Part shown: positions 1 through 5,997 of the stretch, one piece after another
Position numbering within the stretch: position 1 is the stretch's first letter
How the letters are laid out: each line of letters opens with the position of its first letter
Source: CAYLLN01 sp036496265
GTDB taxonomy: Bacteria; Planctomycetota; Planctomycetia; Pirellulales; Pirellulaceae
Assembly (NCBI GenBank): GCA_036496265.1
Contig: DASXLL010000308.1
Location: 1-14,027, forward strand
Direction of reading: 5' to 3'
Length of the DNA stretch: 14,027 nucleotides
The notes under the pieces: generated by a model
Seen by the model: the letters and a program-made list of their open reading frames with translations, nothing else
What the model was told of the DNA's origin: nothing
The model's database searches: none
Program-made: the position numbers and the translations under genes

Positions 1-363
1 CGCCAGCACCGAGTCGTCCGTCTCGATCGGCAACAAAAACTGATCGCTCGGCCGATAGTCGATCGAATAAATGGCCCAGCCCTGCTGAATGAAATCCGCT
101 ACTGGCGAGCGGACCGCCCGTCCCATCCCGATCGTCGCTTCTTTGCCATATTTCCCGCCGTGCAGTATTACAATGACCGGAAACGGCCCCTCGCCCCGCG
201 GCTTGCGGATATAGGCCGGGATTTTGATCCCGCCGACGCCCTCGAATTCGGTCACCTGACCCAGCGAGCCGTCGGCAAGGCGTTCCCAGGACGATTCTTG
301 AGCGATTCCCGCCGCAGCGAGGAACACAAACAGCGTTGTGACAACGAAGATTGTTCGCAGCAT
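1..363 (-). CDS. Secreted alpha/beta hydrolase, 5' part only (runs off left edge)
   Basis: This minus-strand frame starts at the ATG at 363-361 and is open for 121 codons to the window edge, so the C-terminus and most of the catalytic domain are missing. Residues 1-21 form a signal peptide (MLRTIFVV, then a hydrophobic run, likely cleavage near GIA-QE), so the product is probably exported. Residues 58-70 read GPFPVIVILHGG: a beta strand ending in the HGG oxyanion-hole motif of dienelactone-hydrolase and S9-peptidase-like alpha/beta hydrolases. Residues 95-104 (GWAIYSIDYR) fit the next strand of that fold. The nucleophile serine and the catalytic Asp and His would lie beyond the window, so the substrate cannot be named. 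I see no clear Shine-Dalgarno sequence. The start lies 27 bp after the stop of the upstream glycosidase-like gene on the same strand, so co-transcription is likely. Family call fairly sure, enzyme activity unknown. Confidence 0.8.
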   Translation of the reverse strand, partial: MLRTIFVVTTLFVFLAAAGIAQESSWERLADGSLGQVTEFEGVGGIKIPAYIRKPRGEGPFPVIVILHGGKYGKEATIGMGRAVRSPVADFIQQGWAIYSIDYRPSDQFLLPIETDDSVLA

Positions 364-390
364 CGATGTTTAACTTACAAACATGGAGTG

Positions 391-2742
391 TTATTCGAAC
401 CGAAACGCAAAAAGTTCGGCGTCGTTCAAAATAAATCGCAGCCGCAACGGTTTATCGGACAGCGAGGCAAGATCGGAGCCGGTCGTCCAAATGGCAATGG
501 CGTCGCGGGCGTCGGCAGTCAGACCCTGATTGTCGGCGGCCGTGAATTTGCTAATCGGCTGACCGTCGGCGTCTTGCAGCTCGATGCGGACGGAGCCCTT
601 TGGCGCGGCTCGATAATTGAGCACGAGCTTTGAACCGGTGAATTGGATCGGCCGCGTAACTACTTCGCCGCCTTTTTTCTCGGCGGTCAAAGCCGCGAGA
701 CCATCGGCGCGATACGTGAACCGCCGCACGCGGCTGCCGGTTCCCGTGTAGTACGCCTCCTTGGCATACACCGACCAGTCTTGATCACCCGGAATCTGCA
801 CGAGGCCCCACGCCATGTAGTTGCTGCGATTACCATCGCGATTAGACGGCGCGGTCGGCGGAATCACGGCCTCGCCATAGCGTCGGAACGTCAGCCCATC
901 GCGACTAACCATGAAAATCGGCTCAGTTTGCTCGGTCTTGGGCAAAAACCGCGTCGGAAAGCCAATCAGGATTTCCGGAATGCCTGGATAGGGAAGAACC
1001 GTGTTCGTATAGAGATGTTCCGGCGGGCTATCGGGATAGTCGAGAAACTCAGGCTCCGGCCAGTGTAGAAAATCATCGGAAATCGCGGTCATGATGTCGC
1101 GAACCCCGCCGCGGAGTGCGCGGTGGTATTCGCGATATTTTTTAATGTTCGAATCCCAAAACACCAGGTTCTGCGAGTCGAAAATGCCCTTGGTGATGAC
1201 CGGCTTTTCAGCCAGCAACTTCCAGTGAATGCCGTCCGGCGATCCGACCGCCAACAGGCCACCTTTGATGAAGGTCACCGCCTTATAGCGAGCGTCCGAG
1301 CCCGCAGCCGGATTCATATCGAGAAACGGCGTGAAGTTGTGGCAGCCGGGGCCGTTCCAAACGATGTTGTTCTGCTTCGAGCCGTCGTACTCGAAGAGGC
1401 CGAGATCGGGCTTGGTGAAACGAACGCCATCGGTGCCTTCGGCATAGCAAGTGACTTCTCGGTGCGCCGGCTTCTTCGTTTTTTCATCGAAATGGTGACC
1501 CCGATAGTACATCCGAAACTTGTCACCATCGCGAAAGACCGTGAAGTACGCGCTCGTGTTGCCCTCCCACGGCTTATCGGCGGTCAGCACGACCTCGCGC
1601 GGCGTCGGTTTTTGGGCGACGAGCTTTGCCGAGCCGATGAACCGATCGATCAAGTAGTCATCGACCATCGGCTGCATTTGCAAGCCGATCTTCTCCGCAT
1701 CGAGCGGCAGCTTGACCTTGGCCAGATAGATCGACGTTTTGCCTTCGTGCGACGAGTAGTAGCTCATCCACAAGAGGCCGTCGTGCCACACGAGACCCGG
1801 ATAGCTGGTGTCGCCGCCGCTGGGAAAAGTCAGCACCGGGTCGTAGCCGCCGGCGGCCGTCATCTTGGCCAGCACGGTCTTCGCGCCGCCCGGATAGCTC
1901 CGCCCCGCCGCCCACAGCGAGCCGTCCGGCAAGCGAATGAAATTCGGCCCACCGAGCCGATGCTCCGTCTCCTTCCAGGTCCATTCTTTGTAAGGCGCCT
2001 TGCTATGGCCGATCCAACCGTTGCGGTTGCCCTCTTCGCGGCGGACGAGGGCGATCATTTCGCCGTCGGGTAGGAAGCGGATCGTGGTTTCGTTCGGCGC
2101 GCCGGGAACGTCGAGATGCGTGATGAGGTCATATTTCACGCCGTCGCCACTGGAGACGAGCTTTAGCTTCCAGTCGGCGGGGCCGGGATTGACCTTGCCG
2201 GTTTCAGCCGCGGCCTTGGATGCGACCGAGGTTCGCTCGCCGGCATCGTAGCAAATGCCATATGCCTTGCCGCCATGCCAGGTGACACGCCAGAGCCAAT
2301 CGCCGTCTTCGAGCACGCGCTGTGGCGGAGTGAACTCGCGTCCGTCCTTCGAGAAGCAGACGCGCGGCTGACGAGTCTTAAGTACTTTCGTGCCGCCGTA
2401 GACGGAGCCGCCGGCGACGACCATCAGTCGATCGTCGGGAGTGATCGAGAGCTTCGGATCACGCAGGTCGATGCCTTTTTCGCCGATCAGCGCCGCCGAT
2501 TGCCATTTCTCGCCGTCATCGGATACGAGAATGCGGAGCTGTCCGTCGCCACCGACATGGGCCTCCGATTCGCGGAACGAGCAGTACCACTTGTCGTGCC
2601 AGCGAATCAGATCGGTGAACGCGTTGTGCTCGCCTTTGTCCCAGATTTTAGTGAGGGAGATGATTTCGGGCGGGGCGGCGAGGCACAGGTTGGCGGCGAG
2701 GGCCAGGCCGAAGGCGATGATTGGCTGTTGAAGACGAGTCAT
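391..2742 (-). CDS. Secreted two-domain glycosidase-like protein: sialidase-type propeller fused to GH32-like propeller
   Basis: The product is 783 aa. I chose the ATG at 2742-2740 because AGGAG lies 8 nt upstream and a signal peptide follows directly (MTRLQQPIIAFGLALA, cleavage near LCLA-APP); the frame is open to 2847 but that adds an unlikely leader. Residues 28-345 resemble BNR/sialidase-superfamily propellers, with Asp-box-like motifs such as SDDGEKW at 74-80 and SKDGREF at 131-137. Residues 355-690 begin with QPMVDDYLID and PWEGNTSAY, typical of planctomycete GH32/GH43-like five-bladed propellers, and contain SPDGIHW (501-507) and SRDGLTF (613-619). Residues 690-783 look like a beta-sandwich tail. 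The protein probably acts on extracellular or periplasmic glycans; true sialidase activity is not shown. From memory, the two halves are more often separate proteins, so this may be a fusion. The alpha/beta hydrolase gene follows 27 bp downstream. Confidence 0.85.
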   Translation of the reverse strand: MTRLQQPIIAFGLALAANLCLAAPPEIISLTKIWDKGEHNAFTDLIRWHDKWYCSFRESEAHVGGDGQLRILVSDDGEKWQSAALIGEKGIDLRDPKLSITPDDRLMVVAGGSVYGGTKVLKTRQPRVCFSKDGREFTPPQRVLEDGDWLWRVTWHGGKAYGICYDAGERTSVASKAAAETGKVNPGPADWKLKLVSSGDGVKYDLITHLDVPGAPNETTIRFLPDGEMIALVRREEGNRNGWIGHSKAPYKEWTWKETEHRLGGPNFIRLPDGSLWAAGRSYPGGAKTVLAKMTAAGGYDPVLTFPSGGDTSYPGLVWHDGLLWMSYYSSHEGKTSIYLAKVKLPLDAEKIGLQMQPMVDDYLIDRFIGSAKLVAQKPTPREVVLTADKPWEGNTSAYFTVFRDGDKFRMYYRGHHFDEKTKKPAHREVTCYAEGTDGVRFTKPDLGLFEYDGSKQNNIVWNGPGCHNFTPFLDMNPAAGSDARYKAVTFIKGGLLAVGSPDGIHWKLLAEKPVITKGIFDSQNLVFWDSNIKKYREYHRALRGGVRDIMTAISDDFLHWPEPEFLDYPDSPPEHLYTNTVLPYPGIPEILIGFPTRFLPKTEQTEPIFMVSRDGLTFRRYGEAVIPPTAPSNRDGNRSNYMAWGLVQIPGDQDWSVYAKEAYYTGTGSRVRRFTYRADGLAALTAEKKGGEVVTRPIQFTGSKLVLNYRAAPKGSVRIELQDADGQPISKFTAADNQGLTADARDAIAIWTTGSDLASLSDKPLRLRFILNDAELFAFRFE

Positions 2743-3284
2743 TGGGGCGACTCCTGCGTGGGTTCGCAAAGGCGGGTGTGCGGAAAAACGCATCGCGTAT
2801 GGCAATAACTTAACGCAGCGTGGAGCTAAGAGCAGCAAGGCGGGCACGTTTTGCGGCGATGTCTCGTTACCGCCGCGCGCCGGGAGCTGGGCTGCAAGCT
2901 TTTAGCGAGCCCATCGCAGCATCAGGAAATGTAATGGCGCGGGTGACGCTCGTTAGGTCAGGCGGCCATGCATATGCATGGCGCGAACATTTTTCTAAGT
3001 GATCATTTGTTTATAATTAATGCGGGCGCAATCGGTTGCGGCGCTTTCAGTCGTGAATAGTTATGCATTTTATGCAGGGCTATGCACGGTTCGGGAAGGT
3101 TTAAAAGACGTGAGTATTATCGGCGGTAATAATGGAGCTGGGGGGGGCTGTGAACTGGTTTGGCAAGAACGAAGCGGGCGCGCGGGACGGCATCGTATTA
3201 AACACATGTACATGTATTACGTTTCGCTTGGTCCGCGCGGGATTTGCGAGTTTTTTTGTGCGGGGCGACAGCTGCGAGCGCTGA
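2743..3284. other. Non-coding stretch upstream of the glycosidase gene
   Basis: No frame here looks like a gene: the short open frames have no recognisable motif, no convincing ribosome site, and conflict with one another. The stretch from about 2985 to 3220 is visibly richer in A and T than the surrounding genes. It contains an 18-bp perfect palindrome (2965-2982), three TATGCA words spaced 9-10 bp apart (3062-3086), a TATAAT word on the plus strand (3012-3017) without a matching -35, a run of eight G (3140-3147) and a 12-bp palindrome ACATGTACATGT (3204-3215). The promoter of the minus-strand glycosidase gene should lie in the first part of this stretch, but I could not pick a convincing one. 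Confidence 0.5.
2965..2982. repeat. 18-bp perfect palindrome, possible operator
   Basis: GCCATGCATATGCATGGC reads identically on both strands with no spacer. It lies about 220 bp upstream of the glycosidase start and contains the word TATGCA on both strands; three more direct TATGCA copies follow at 3062-3086. It could be a binding site for a dimeric regulator, but no regulator gene is in view and a chance palindrome cannot be excluded. Confidence 0.4.
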
Positions 3285-3461
3285 GACAAGGCTGAGTTGT
3301 TCCGGCTGTCGGGCGGCGCCTTCGGCAGTGGTGTACTTCTTCTCGAGTATCTACAGGGCGTACTGCCCGATGGCGTTATGCTGAAGCATGACCAACTCAG
3401 TATTCGTACCGACTGGCGGTTCAGCACGCCCTTCGGAGTACCTCAGGGACGTGCCACCCCA
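3285..3461. repeat. Composite repeat element, copy A1 (ends in a REP hairpin)
   Basis: First of two directly repeated copies (the other is 3504-3679). Positions 3354-3461 match 3572-3679 at all but two of 108 bases. The left part (3285-3353) is more diverged, and the arm that forms a perfect 9-bp stem in copy A2 is altered here (GTACTTCTT instead of GTACGCCCT). A small ATGCT/AGCAT hairpin and the terminal REP palindrome are intact. Open frames through it differ between the two copies, which argues for a DNA or RNA structural element and not a gene. Confidence 0.85.
3424..3460 (-). repeat. REP-like palindrome 1 (end of A1)
   Basis: Read on the minus strand it starts with the conserved foot GGGTGGCACG, followed by an imperfect stem: GCACGCCCT pairs with AGGGaCGTGC with one bulged base, and the loop itself contains GAG/CTC. 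A conserved 5' foot plus a bulged palindrome is the architecture known for REP sequences handled by RAYT transposases. Confidence 0.75.
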
Positions 3462-3503
3462 TCCGCGCGGGTTTTTGTTCGGGTCAACTGCTAGGAGACT
3501 TGC

Positions 3504-3679
3504 GACAAGGCTGAGCTGTTCTGGCTGTCGGGCGGCGTCTTCGGCGGGTCTGTACGCCCTTTGGATACTTTCAGGGCGTACTGCCCGATGGCGTTATGCT
3601 GAAGCATGACCTACTCAGTATTCGTACCGACTGGCGGTCCAGCACGCCCTTCGGAGTACCTCAGGGACGTGCCACCCCA
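3504..3679. repeat. Composite repeat element, copy A2 (three intact hairpins)
   Basis: Second copy of the element, 219 bp downstream of A1 in the same orientation, separated from it by about 42 bp of unrelated sequence. It holds three predicted hairpins: GTACGCCCT (3552-3560) with AGGGCGTAC (3573-3581), a perfect 9-bp stem with a 12-nt loop; ATGCT (3596-3600) with AGCAT (3603-3607); and the REP palindrome at 3642-3672. The element runs straight into a tandem array of 22-bp units. From memory, similar hairpin-rich sequences recur between planctomycete genes, where they are sometimes annotated as tiny hypothetical proteins. Confidence 0.85.
3642..3678 (-). repeat. REP-like palindrome 2 (end of A2)
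   Basis: Identical in sequence to palindrome 1 and in the same orientation: foot GGGTGG on the minus strand, then the bulged CACGTCCCT/AGGGCGTG stem. Its foot merges into the tandem 22-bp array at 3666-3730. Confidence 0.75.
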
Positions 3680-3730
3680 GGTAACCAGACGTGCCACCCC
3701 AGGTAACCAGGCGCGCCACCCAGGCGACCA
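3666..3730. repeat. Tandem array, about three 22-bp units built on the REP foot
   Basis: Units at 3666-3687, 3688-3709 and 3710-3730. The first two are identical and the third has several changes and is one base shorter. On the minus strand each unit contains a full or altered GGGTGGCACG, the foot and first stem half of the REP, followed by a TCTGGTTACCT-type spacer. The array therefore looks like local amplification of partial REP ends. Confidence 0.85.
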
Positions 3731-3740
3731 GTGCTTGCCT

Positions 3741-3799
3741 TTGTTGGACTAACTCTTTGATCGCCTTCATACCCGGATCGACGAGGTTTTGGGGCGGCC
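3741..3799 (-). pseudogene. Relic of the 3' end of a DUF1501 gene
   Basis: The minus-strand translation contains PQNLVDPGMKAIKELV, matching the C-terminus of the intact neighbouring DUF1501 protein (PQYLVDPGVKPIKELV). At DNA level 42 of the first 54 positions match 4571-4624 without gaps, and similarity continues for a few bases with small indels. The stop codon of the intact gene corresponds to CAA here. Of the changed codons before the stop, five are synonymous and three are not. This pattern suggests the relic comes from a different, once functional DUF1501 paralogue and is not a recent duplicate of this neighbour. It is far too short to be functional. Confidence 0.75.
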
Positions 3800-3806
3800 A
3801 CGCGGC

Positions 3807-3841
3807 GGGTGGCACGCTCTGAGGTACTCCGAAGGGCGTGC
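3807..3841 (+). repeat. REP-like palindrome 3 (left flank of the transposase, inverted)
   Basis: Foot GGGTGG at 3807-3812 on the plus strand, then GCACGCTCT pairing with AGGGCGTGC with one mismatch around a GAGGTACTCC-containing loop. It is the only copy in this orientation and it directly abuts the DUF1501 relic. Confidence 0.75.
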
Positions 3842-3857
3842 GAATCTGCGAGCGATG

Positions 3858-4454
3858 TTATCCGCGGGACAGCTCGACCAGCACCTGGTCGTCCATTTCA
3901 ATCTTCACGGGACGAATGCCGGCGTACCAGCGAGCGCTGGAGTACTCGTAGTCTTCGATCCTGGTGACGAGCCCGCGGCGAAGGGGATTGGCGTGGATGT
4001 ATTCGATCATTGCGCGGAGGGTCTCGCTGCTGGTGATGTTGCGATCGTAGCCTCCACCGGGCTGCCAGAAGCGATGTCGCACGCGCTGGCCTTCGTGTAC
4101 TGTGATTCGGGCCAGCCATTCGGGCGAGTTGGTTTTCAGATAGGCAATTGCTTTTCGCGCGACTGGTTCCTTTACGGCTTGAAGAAATTCGGACATGTCG
4201 TCGGCTGCGTCGTTGGGGTTCACCAGTAGGTGAACGTGGTCGGGCATGAGGACATAGGCCCAGAGTTGGAAGCCAAATTTTTTACGCGCGGATTCAAGTG
4301 ACTGAATGAACCATTCGCAAGTGCGCTCACGGCTGAAGAATGGGATTCGTTGATAGCAGGAGAAGGTTAGTTCGCGGGGCTGGCGTGGTTCGTTGTAGCG
4401 CTTGCGGCGTTTTTCGAAGTGGGTTTGGCCGGTGATTGGATCGAAGATTCTCAT
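3858..4454 (-). CDS. REP-associated tyrosine transposase (RAYT, HUH/Y1 superfamily)
   Basis: The product is 198 aa, a usual length for RAYTs. The frame is open far upstream, but that part runs through a REP and DUF1501 sequence; the ATG at 4454 starts the family-like N-terminus MRIFDPITGQ. Residues 67-77 (YVLMPDHVHLL) contain the HUH metal-binding pair H73 and H75. Y136 in GGGYDRNI is the likely nucleophile, followed by the family-typical IEYIHANPLRRGLV at 150-163 and YSSARWY at 171-177. Y1 enzymes nick single-stranded DNA next to a hairpin and form a 5'-phosphotyrosine link; RAYTs are thought to process and spread REP sequences. All key residues appear intact and there is no frameshift. No clear ribosome site is visible, so expression may be low. 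The inverted REPs on both sides are the obvious substrate candidates. A generic IS200/IS605 transposase is the alternative, but the conserved blocks favour RAYT. Confidence 0.9.
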   Translation of the reverse strand: MRIFDPITGQTHFEKRRKRYNEPRQPRELTFSCYQRIPFFSRERTCEWFIQSLESARKKFGFQLWAYVLMPDHVHLLVNPNDAADDMSEFLQAVKEPVARKAIAYLKTNSPEWLARITVHEGQRVRHRFWQPGGGYDRNITSSETLRAMIEYIHANPLRRGLVTRIEDYEYSSARWYAGIRPVKIEMDDQVLVELSRG

Positions 4455-4505
4455 GTCCACAGAGTATTGCGCCTCAGCACGCAAAACTAGGCAGTTAGCG
4501 ATTCG

Positions 4506-4541
4506 GCACGCCCTGCGGAGTACCTTAGGGGCGTGCCACCC
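4506..4541 (-). repeat. REP-like palindrome 4 (right flank of the transposase)
   Basis: GGCACGCCCT (4505-4514) pairs with AGGGGCGTGCC with one bulge; the foot GGGTGG ends at 4541 on the minus strand. Its orientation is opposite to palindrome 3 across the transposase gene. The stem lacks the mismatch seen in palindrome 3. Confidence 0.75.
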
Positions 4542-4543
4542 GG

Positions 4544-4570
4544 TTTGGAGTACCTCTGAGCGTGCCACCC
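4544..4570 (-). repeat. Partial REP (foot half only) abutting the DUF1501 stop
   Basis: On the minus strand it starts with GGGTGGCACGCTC and continues through GAGGTACTCC, then stops before the second stem half. It begins 3 bp after the TAG stop of the DUF1501 gene, so the repeat patch is fused almost directly to the end of the coding sequence. Confidence 0.65.
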
Positions 4571-4573
4571 TTG

Positions 4574-5956
4574 CTAGACCAGTTCTTTGATTGGTTTCAC
4601 GCCGGGATCGACGAGGTATTGGGGGCGGCCGCGGAAGTCGAAGAGCCGCGGTGCGGAAGTCAGGTTGATGCCGAGGTTGTGATAGAGCGTGGAATGAATT
4701 TCTTCGAAGGTGACGGGGCGGGATTCGGGTTCGCCGCCGAGACGGTCGGTGGTGCCGATGACCTGGCCGGTTTTTAGGCCGCCGCCGGCCATGAGGGCAC
4801 AGGAGACGCGGGGCCAGTGGTCGCGGCCAGCGTCTTTGTTGATTTTGGGCGTGCGGCCGAATTCGCCCCAAGCCACGACTGTGCAATCGTCGGCGAGGCC
4901 GCGCTCGTGCAGGTCTTCTACTAGTGCGGAGACGGCTTTGTCGAAGATGGGGAGCTCGTCTTTGGCGTTTTTGAAGTTCTGGCCATGCCAATCCCAGAAG
5001 CTGTAGTTGACGGTGACGACGCGGACACCGGCTTCGACCAGCCGGCGGGCGAGGAGCAAGTTTTGCGGCACGCGCGGCGCGCCGTCGCCTTTGGGCTTGC
5101 TGGGGTCGTAATAGCCATAACGGTCGCGCGTCTTTTGATCTTCTTTCGAAATATCCAGAGCGGCGAAGAACTCGGAGCTGGTAAGAATGCCCATCGCACG
5201 CTGTGTAAACGTGTCGAGGCCTTCCATCGTACGAGTGCCGTCCCATTGGCGGCGGTATTGATCGACAGAAGAGAGCAAGGCTTTGCGGTCGCCGAGTCGA
5301 TCAGCCGTGATGCCTTGTAGCACCAGGTCGTCGCGCCCTTCGCCCATCGGCCGGAAGGCATTGTGACCCAGGCCGAGGAAGCCGGCGCTTGGCTCGTTAT
5401 AGGGTTTGTGTTGGGTGACGTAACAGAGGCTGACGAAGGGTGGCACGCCAGGCAAAACCGGGCCTTGCAGGCGCGAAGACGAAGAACCGATATGTGGCCA
5501 GCCGCCGGCTGCCGGGTTTTGACTCAGATGGCCAGTGAAGCACTGATAGCCGGCATGTTCATCGCGGCAGCCGACAACCGTGCGAATCGGCACCAGCTTG
5601 TCCATGATTCGCGCGATGTTCGGCAACAGCTCACAGACTTCGATGCCAGGCACGGCTGTTTTGATCGGTTGGAATTCGCCGCGAATTTCGCTCGGAGCAT
5701 CGGGCTTGAGGTCGTACATGTCCTGATGCGGCGGGCCACCGCAGAGGAAGATCATGATGAGGGATTTGTGGCGCTTTTTAGGTCCCTCGCTTACGCTTCG
5801 GGTTTGTGTGGAGTCGGCAGCTTGGGCGTTTTCGAGCGCCAGAAGCTGGGCGAGCGACAGGCCGCCGAGACCGAGGCCGCCGATGCGGACGAAGTCGCGG
5901 CGCGACAGGCCGTCGCAGTGCTGGCGCGACTGACGAGGTCCCATGAGCGTCAGCAT
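4574..5956 (-). CDS. DUF1501 family protein, Tat-exported
   Basis: The product is 460 aa. I chose the ATG at 5956-5954 because GAGAGGA lies 6 nt upstream; the frame is open to 6013 but without a comparable site. Residues 17-40 (LSRRDFVRIGG, then a Gly/Leu-rich hydrophobic stretch) form a twin-arginine signal with RR at 19-20, so the folded protein is probably exported with a bound cofactor. The body matches DUF1501: FLCGGPPHQDMYDLKP at 70-85, EIRGEFQPI at 90-98, DEHAGYQCF at 132-140 and WGEFGRTPKINKDAGRDHWP at 363-382. The family has an alkaline-phosphatase/sulfatase-like fold; its substrate is unknown. It usually occurs next to DUF1549/DUF1553 proteins, and here that partner is divergent, 210 bp away. 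Oddities are an in-frame TRSVSEG insertion at 52-58 and a repeat patch starting 3 bp after the stop. Confidence 0.92.
   Translation of the reverse strand: MLTLMGPRQSRQHCDGLSRRDFVRIGGLGLGGLSLAQLLALENAQAADSTQTRSVSEGPKKRHKSLIMIFLCGGPPHQDMYDLKPDAPSEIRGEFQPIKTAVPGIEVCELLPNIARIMDKLVPIRTVVGCRDEHAGYQCFTGHLSQNPAAGGWPHIGSSSSRLQGPVLPGVPPFVSLCYVTQHKPYNEPSAGFLGLGHNAFRPMGEGRDDLVLQGITADRLGDRKALLSSVDQYRRQWDGTRTMEGLDTFTQRAMGILTSSEFFAALDISKEDQKTRDRYGYYDPSKPKGDGAPRVPQNLLLARRLVEAGVRVVTVNYSFWDWHGQNFKNAKDELPIFDKAVSALVEDLHERGLADDCTVVAWGEFGRTPKINKDAGRDHWPRVSCALMAGGGLKTGQVIGTTDRLGGEPESRPVTFEEIHSTLYHNLGINLTSAPRLFDFRGRPQYLVDPGVKPIKELV
5781..5808 (-). repeat. In-frame interspersed repeat encoding TRSVSEG
   Basis: Within the DUF1501 gene, between the Tat signal and the first conserved block, the minus strand reads ACCCGAAGCGTAAGCGAGGG (5803-5784), translated TRSVSEG. 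From memory this sequence recurs widely in planctomycete genomes, both between genes and inside them at variable linkers. Only one copy is in this window, so its repeat nature rests on prior knowledge and not on the sequence shown. Confidence 0.5.
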
Positions 5957-5997
5957 CTGGTTTCCTCTCAAGAGGTTAGGAGAAGCGAGCAAGGTCG

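Larger units (their letters stand above)
3807..4541 (-). mobile_element. RAYT/REP cassette: transposase gene between inverted REP palindromes
   Basis: The RAYT gene (3858-4454) is bracketed by REP palindromes in opposite orientation: 3807-3841 has its GGGTGG foot on the plus strand, and 4506-4541 has it on the minus strand, both pointing inwards. Similarity continues a few bases inward (GCGTGC then GAATC on both sides). The transposase stop is 16 bp from the left REP and its start 51 bp from the right one. Known RAYTs act on REP hairpins as single-stranded DNA and are usually not autonomously mobile, so whether this unit moves as a whole is unknown. A DUF1501 gene end lies on each side. Confidence 0.7.

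Noticed and set aside
366..384. ATGTTT/AAACAT hairpin between the two left-hand genes
   Set aside because: Weak AT-only-type stem without a T run in the direction of transcription; the genes are only 27 bp apart, so a terminator is unlikely.
1123..2073. 316-codon frame on the plus strand
   Set aside because: Antisense to the glycosidase-like gene, with low-complexity Arg-rich composition and no motif.
3012..3017. TATAAT on the plus strand as a promoter
   Set aside because: No -35-like hexamer at usual spacing and no gene downstream to serve; expected by chance in an AT-rich stretch.
3140..3147. Run of eight G as a phase-variable tract
   Set aside because: It lies in no gene and no clear promoter, so slippage would have no obvious effect.
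3020..3295. 91-codon frame in the repeat-rich gap
   Set aside because: No ribosome site, odd composition, no motif, and it runs into repeat A1; non-coding is more likely.
3297..3494. Small proteins encoded by repeat copies A1 and A2
   Set aside because: The two copies are open in different frames and give different peptides although the DNA is nearly identical, so selection is not on a protein.
4455..5246. Long upstream extension of the transposase frame (462 codons in total)
   Set aside because: It crosses a REP, the gap and the DUF1501 gene in another frame, is rich in Arg and Pro, and has no family motif. The recognisable protein begins at the ATG at 4454.
5438..5449. GGGTGGCACGCC inside the DUF1501 gene, matching the REP foot
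   Set aside because: No second stem half follows and the bases encode ordinary DUF1501 residues (GVPP); probably chance.
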